DNA from: Limnochordia bacterium
GTDB taxonomy: Bacteria; Bacillota; Limnochordia; Darwinibacteriales; DTU012
Length of the DNA: 48,766 nt
Reading direction: 5' to 3'
NCBI GenBank assembly: GCA_007116145.1
Contig: SKJB01000018.1
Span: 1 to 48,766 of the forward strand
The notes under the pieces are model-generated. The model worked only from the letters and a program-made list of their open reading frames with translations, searched no databases and had not been told where the DNA came from. Shown here in pieces: positions 45,338 through 48,766 of this stretch; position 1 is the stretch's first letter, and each line of letters begins with the position of its first letter. A program made the position numbers and the translations under genes.

Positions 45338-47943
45338 GTATTTAGGAAAGCAAGAGCAATTCGACTTATCGGATCAGCAGCAACATTTGCATACATACCC
45401 GATCGGATTGAAAATAAGTCGACCAAGGTAACGACGTGCTGATACTCCTTGTATTCGGGCAATACAGCTCCCAAATGATTCGCTGCCTTCGCAAAGAGAA
45501 CTTCGTTAAAATAGTGTTGCGATGCATCAGGATAGAGGGGCAGATAGATGATTTGAGCTTCGACAAGATCCTGAAAAAAGTGGGTACCATAGGAAACCTC
45601 TGGCCGATGCCCCCCCTCAACTCGAGCAATTTCTACAAGCACACTCACATTATTAATATCCGCATACCCAACATTAACTCCTAGATCAAGGTTACTACTT
45701 CCCCAACGTCCAGGGCCAAGCAATACTAGATTCCCTTGCTGCAAGAGTTTACTACTATTAATGCGACCAACAATCGGTCCTAAGGCTTGTTTCACCGCAC
45801 GAGATGCTTTTTGATACTTATGTGGATCGATATACAGTAAATACCGAATATCAGACACAACTCCACCCCGTAGCGCCTGATCCGATCGAAATAGTACATC
45901 CTCTTGCGAAATATCCGTGGGCATTGTGACGTCCACAACATGCTTCGGCAACCACATTGGTCGGCACTGCACAAGATTGATCCGTGGTTCAGCTTTTTCG
46001 TTAAGAGCAACTGTAAACTCTGTATCAACAGGTAACCCATAGGCTTTTTCAAGATTAGCGAGCATGCTATCCAACAGCGTAACAAGCTGCTTCTTGGCGA
46101 TCAAAGGATTAAACGTCAATAATAGTTTTTCCTCACGATTGCGCACAAGCCACGGAACATGATCATCAAGATAATCTTCACGGAACACCGATACTAGGTT
46201 TGCGAGCCCTGGATAGTCACGTTCCGCCACTAATTGGTGAAAAGGCACAGTGCAGAACTCGTTGTTTTTTAGATCGAGTACATCCACTTGGTGTTGGGAA
46301 TAGTGATGTACTTTATCGGATGACTCGGGGCGTAACAGAGGATGACTAAGGGCAAACATCCGCGGGAAATCATCACCGACACGATCAACCGCTCGGGTTC
46401 CCAAACCAAAAACCAACCGTACAAGCCCTTTTTTGGCGTCAATTCGCGGCGACCACGAAAATAGATTACGCGAAAACCCTACGCCTGCTGCGCACGGAAA
46501 GAAGTAATGCTTATACGGTGTACCAGATACACGTTGCACTAAAATAGCCATTTGCTCGTCCCGATCGCTTAAGCTTCGTTGTCGGCGATAAGCAAGTGCA
46601 TTTGGGTTTAGTGTACTCGCATAGACCAACTTGATTGCTCGAATCAAATTGGCTAGACGAGTTTCAGGCGATCCTTGGTTGGGACAAAATTCACTTCGAT
46701 ACTTTCCGGCAAATGCATTTCCAAAACTATCTTCTAACAAACTACTAGACCGAACAATAATCGGAGCTTGACCAAAATAGTCTAACATACTCTGCAATTG
46801 ACTTAAAATTTCAGGTGTAAAACTGCCCGCAAGAAATTCTTGTTCAACTTGGACAAACTCTTCTTTAGAAATCTGGCCAGCCCGCGACAGTTGATTTTTG
46901 AGGCGAAAAAGCTTGTTTTGCACCAAAAAACCATAAAAGACATTCGAACCAATATAGAAGGAGTCATGATCCTCAAGTATGTCGCCAAATCGTATCTCAC
47001 CGGTTGTCGCAAGTAGGATTCGACGGGCCATCACCATACCAGCGGCTTTACCACCAATTTGCCCTGATCCAATTAAGCGATCGCGGATGTCTAACAAACA
47101 CTGGACGGTAAGATAGGTATCGGCTAACTCGGCCATTTTTGGATGGCTTCCTATTAACATTCTGGTTAACTCATATTTTAGCACCTGCACATCAGGGCTA
47201 TCTTCATGATAATCTGCTTGCAGCGTACTCTGAAACAGCTGATGATAGACACTATCCCAAGGTGCTTGGGAGAAACCTGCTTGCTGCAAGGGCTTTTCAC
47301 GCCCATGTGCACAAACCAAGGCGGCATCTCCACTGTGAAACAGTGGAATCCACGGCCCTTCAGAGATGAGATGAGGCATAAACATGGTTGAGGTGTAGCG
47401 ATCCCAAACCTTAATGGGGTGCAAGTAGCGTTGCTCTTGCAGATGAAAAACATCAAGTAACAATTGGGTGGTATCGCGAATACGAGCCACAGCCCGCGGA
47501 TCATGCTGGTGGCGAAAAAGTGCAAAATAAGCCACTGTTTCTAGTTCACGCAAATACGGACAGGTTACTTGGAAAAAGTTAGAAACCAACTCATCCGTTG
47601 CCCACGAACTCACTAACGCTGAAAGGTTATCAAACACATAGTAGGCACCCACACCATAGCGTTCAATAATACGATGTACACTATTGGTAAACGCATCGAA
47701 CCCTAAGCCTGGATCAATATCATATACGATTGCGCCTCCGTCCTCTAACACCGGTTCATGCGCCGCAAAATGCAGGTAAATTATGGGCGTACCAGACGCA
47801 TTTGCCGCCCGAGCTAGAGCCTCTGCAAAAAACTGGTACTGGCCAATTGAATCCACCTGCCACACCACATTATCGCCTAAACGCAGCCCTTGTAAAACCT
47901 CGTCAAGACTGCGTATGCCACTAGATACAGTTGCAAAATCCAC
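45328..47943 (-). CDS. PEP/pyruvate-binding (PPDK_N) domain protein with degenerate KaiC-like N-terminal domain
   Basis: 871 residues. The first 200 look like a RecA/KaiC-type domain (SSGIRSLDEVLQGLRLGDNVV), but where KaiC has a Walker A GxGKT it reads QVDSIGQYQFF, so ATP binding there is doubtful. From about 290 to 690 is a PEP-synthase/PPDK N-terminal ATP-grasp domain: IGGKAAGMVMARRIL, IIVRSSSLLEDSFGNAFAGKYRS, and the closing INLVQCRPM. The phosphohistidine swivel and the PEP-binding TIM barrel are absent. The last 170 residues (LGPGRWGSSNLDLGVNVGYADINN) are conserved-looking but unassigned. GTG start with GGAGGGG upstream. Monocistronic. A regulatory or phosphotransfer role is inference. 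Confidence 0.7.
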   Translation of the reverse strand: MDFATVSSGIRSLDEVLQGLRLGDNVVWQVDSIGQYQFFAEALARAANASGTPIIYLHFAAHEPVLEDGGAIVYDIDPGLGFDAFTNSVHRIIERYGVGAYYVFDNLSALVSSWATDELVSNFFQVTCPYLRELETVAYFALFRHQHDPRAVARIRDTTQLLLDVFHLQEQRYLHPIKVWDRYTSTMFMPHLISEGPWIPLFHSGDAALVCAHGREKPLQQAGFSQAPWDSVYHQLFQSTLQADYHEDSPDVQVLKYELTRMLIGSHPKMAELADTYLTVQCLLDIRDRLIGSGQIGGKAAGMVMARRILLATTGEIRFGDILEDHDSFYIGSNVFYGFLVQNKLFRLKNQLSRAGQISKEEFVQVEQEFLAGSFTPEILSQLQSMLDYFGQAPIIVRSSSLLEDSFGNAFAGKYRSEFCPNQGSPETRLANLIRAIKLVYASTLNPNALAYRRQRSLSDRDEQMAILVQRVSGTPYKHYFFPCAAGVGFSRNLFSWSPRIDAKKGLVRLVFGLGTRAVDRVGDDFPRMFALSHPLLRPESSDKVHHYSQHQVDVLDLKNNEFCTVPFHQLVAERDYPGLANLVSVFREDYLDDHVPWLVRNREEKLLLTFNPLIAKKQLVTLLDSMLANLEKAYGLPVDTEFTVALNEKAEPRINLVQCRPMWLPKHVVDVTMPTDISQEDVLFRSDQALRGGVVSDIRYLLYIDPHKYQKASRAVKQALGPIVGRINSSKLLQQGNLVLLGPGRWGSSNLDLGVNVGYADINNVSVLVEIARVEGGHRPEVSYGTHFFQDLVEAQIIYLPLYPDASQHYFNEVLFAKAANHLGAVLPEYKEYQHVVTLVDLFSIRSGMYANVAADPISRIALAFLNTSP

Positions 47944-48205
47944 GCTATCCCCTCCACGGTTGCTTGGTAGTTCTATGCTATCATAAATATCGGATATCCA
48001 TAGGGTTTCCAGTTAAAAATACAGGTATGCTTAATGGCGCACAAAGGATATTTACTTACTAGAGCGCCCCCGAAATGCAGACACCACTTCAGCTCAATAT
48101 TACAGCCCCGTGGTAGCACTCCACCGTATCAGCTCAAACTCGCTTTAGCTGGCCTGGATCCAGTTCGTCTAACAACCAAATTTAGGCGTTTGTGTGTAAT
48201 TGATA
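47944..48205 (-). other. Non-coding upstream region of the PPDK-like gene, possibly with a structured leader
   Basis: About 260 nt between the PPDK-like gene and the tRNA promoter hold no supported gene. On the minus strand, 48080-48130 contains GGTGG-AGTGCTA-CCAC as a short hairpin plus GC-rich pieces (GGGGC, GGGGGCGC) and repeated TTGAGCTGA/ATTGAGCTGA. This could be a structured leader RNA, but I cannot assign it to a riboswitch class, and no convincing promoter is visible. Confidence 0.25.
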
Positions 48206-48234
48206 TTGACAATATCCATCCAGCGTGATAGCAT
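48206..48234 (+). promoter_or_regulatory. Sigma-A promoter of tRNA-Leu
   Basis: TTGACA (48206-48211), 17 bp, then TAGCAT (48229-48234), placing the transcription start a few nt before the tRNA. Confidence 0.75.
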
Positions 48235-48248
48235 TATCTTGCAACCAT

Positions 48249-48335
48249 GCCGAAGTGGTGGAACTGGTAGACGCGCTGCGTTCAGGGCGCAGTGAGGTAA
48301 TACTCGTGTGGGTTCGAATCCCACCTTCGGCACCA
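48249..48335 (+). tRNA. tRNA-Leu (anticodon CAG)
   Basis: An 87-nt class II tRNA with encoded CCA. The acceptor arms GCCGAAG and CTTCGGC pair, the D-loop has GGTAGAC, the anticodon stem CTGCG/CGCAG holds the loop TTCAGGG (anticodon CAG), a long variable arm GAG-CTC follows, and the T arm is GTGGG-TTCGAAT-CCCAC. The long variable arm and the A discriminator fit leucine. Integrase debris just downstream shows this tRNA has served as an integration site. Confidence 0.97.
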
Positions 48336-48456
48336 TTCTTTAGTATTGCCTTCTTTAGCTGGTGTTTTAGAATTCAATGAGGGCGCTTGCTAATCATTTG
48401 CTAATCAGCAAACAATTGGGGTACTTAGAAGTAAAGTTTTGGAAGTGGAACATAAG
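48336..48456. other. Likely attachment-site flank downstream of tRNA-Leu
   Basis: Between the tRNA and the integrase remnant are two direct copies of TTGCTAATCA (48387-48396 and 48398-48407). The second runs into TTGCTaatcAGCAA, a short palindrome. Such repeats next to a tRNA 3' end suit arm-type integrase or excisionase sites. No gene is seen. Confidence 0.4.
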
Positions 48457-48630
48457 CTAGAACTGTAGAGCGTCGCCTAAGATTTGGGCGGCGTTTTCTT
48501 GCATTGTAGGCGTTACATGGGAGTAACGATTGAGGGTAATACTGATATCTGAGTGACCTAGACGTTCCTGCACTATCTTAGGGTTAACACCATTGGCAAG
48601 CAGGAGCGTGGCGCATGTGTGCCGATTATG
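48457..48630 (-). pseudogene. C-terminal remnant of a tyrosine recombinase (phage/ICE integrase)
   Basis: About 57 codons on the minus strand, ending in TAG at 48457. They encode the C-terminal catalytic part: RHTCATLLLANGVNPKIVQERLGHSDISITLNRYSHV, described in pieces as the RHT box, the LGHS box and the catalytic Tyr in NRYSHV. The HxLR motif reads HNR, one residue short. No continuous reading frame lies upstream; a stop codon occurs about 25 nt further. The homology ends where a 20-bp palindrome begins, so the gene was broken there by insertion or deletion. Confidence 0.75.
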
Positions 48631-48645
48631 TAACGCGTTACATAA
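48626..48645. repeat. Perfect 20-bp palindrome at the integrase break point
   Basis: TTATGTAACGCGTTACATAA is fully self-complementary. Seven-base arms around a 6-bp centre would suit a tyrosine-recombinase core site, which is inference. Confidence 0.85.
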
Positions 48646-48650
48646 CCGGC

Positions 48651-48766
48651 ATTATGAGAAGCCGAAGATTATGGGAAGTGTTAATCAAAATATCCGATAG
48701 AACAGGATAAAATCAGCAGTTTGTTCTTGGATCACTTCCCATAATCAGTCATAATTAGTTCATCAC
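48651..48766. mobile_element. Probable end of an unidentified mobile element, cut by the window edge
   Basis: Contains near-identical direct repeats ATTATGAGAAG (48651-48661) and ATTATGGGAAG (48668-48678), and a perfect 14-bp inverted repeat, GATTATGGGAAGTG (48667-48680) with its complement at 48733-48746. Multiple terminal repeats like this are found at the ends of some insertion sequences. No transposase gene is visible before the window ends, so the family is not assigned. Confidence 0.4.

Noticed and set aside
48100-48130. T-box-like GGTGG...ACCACGGGG segment upstream of the PPDK-like gene
   Set aside because: It lacks the conserved T-box antiterminator sequence, specifier loop and terminator, and the downstream gene is not an amino-acid gene.

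Overview
This window looks like a chromosomal segment from an endospore-forming Bacillota (Firmicutes) bacterium with two membranes. Firmicute markers are codY, spoIIID, a SpoIIQ-like gene, mbl, comEB and ywlE. Outer-membrane markers are lpxB, lptF/G, lptD, lptC, lptA, bamA, tamB, three Skp/OmpH-like proteins and the flagellar P- and L-ring genes flgI and flgH. Known lineages combining these traits include Limnochordia, Halanaerobiales and Negativicutes. I cannot decide between them from this sequence alone, and a Limnochordia-like or uncultured relative is an inference.

Almost everything is on the minus strand, so transcription runs from high to low coordinates. From right to left: a tRNA-Leu(CAG) on the plus strand next to integrase debris (48249-48766); a PEP/pyruvate-binding-domain protein with a degenerate KaiC-like front (45328-47943); codY; dinB on the plus strand; a small acidic protein; hflX; a TrkA-C membrane protein; a DUF1385 protein; prfA-prmC-sua5-ywlE-rpiB-upp; comEB-wecA-wecB; and atpA-atpG-atpD-atpC. 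Next come the sporulation and shape genes (spoIIQ-like, spoIIID, mbl), then the rod and ring genes flgF-flgG-flgA-flgH-flgI-flgJ.

From 20.7 kb down to 1 is an envelope block. It holds an AMIN-NAGPA protein, an S55-like protease, tamB, bamA (then a strong terminator), three Skp-like genes (then a terminator), two beta-barrel proteins, lptF/G-lptD-lptC-lptA, an unassigned ABC permease/ATPase pair, fabZ and lpxB (cut by the window edge).

The gene order prfA-prmC-sua5-ywlE-rpiB-upp-atp-spoIIQ-spoIIID-mbl-flhO-flhP-fabZ is the familiar Bacillus backbone. The envelope block sits inside it, between the flhP equivalent (flgG) and fabZ. A second departure is that atpB, atpE, atpF and atpH are missing: atpA overlaps the 3' end of wecB.

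Regulatory signals can be read directly: a sigma-28-type promoter before flgF, a sigma-E-type promoter before spoIIID, a forespore sigma-F/G-type promoter before the SpoIIQ-like gene, a near-consensus sigma-A promoter for codY, and several terminators whose hairpins contain the stop codon of the preceding gene. The most interesting unexplained items are the orphan ABC system at 1.5-4.4 kb, the F1-only ATP synthase cluster, the degenerate KaiC/PPDK protein, and the envelope block itself.
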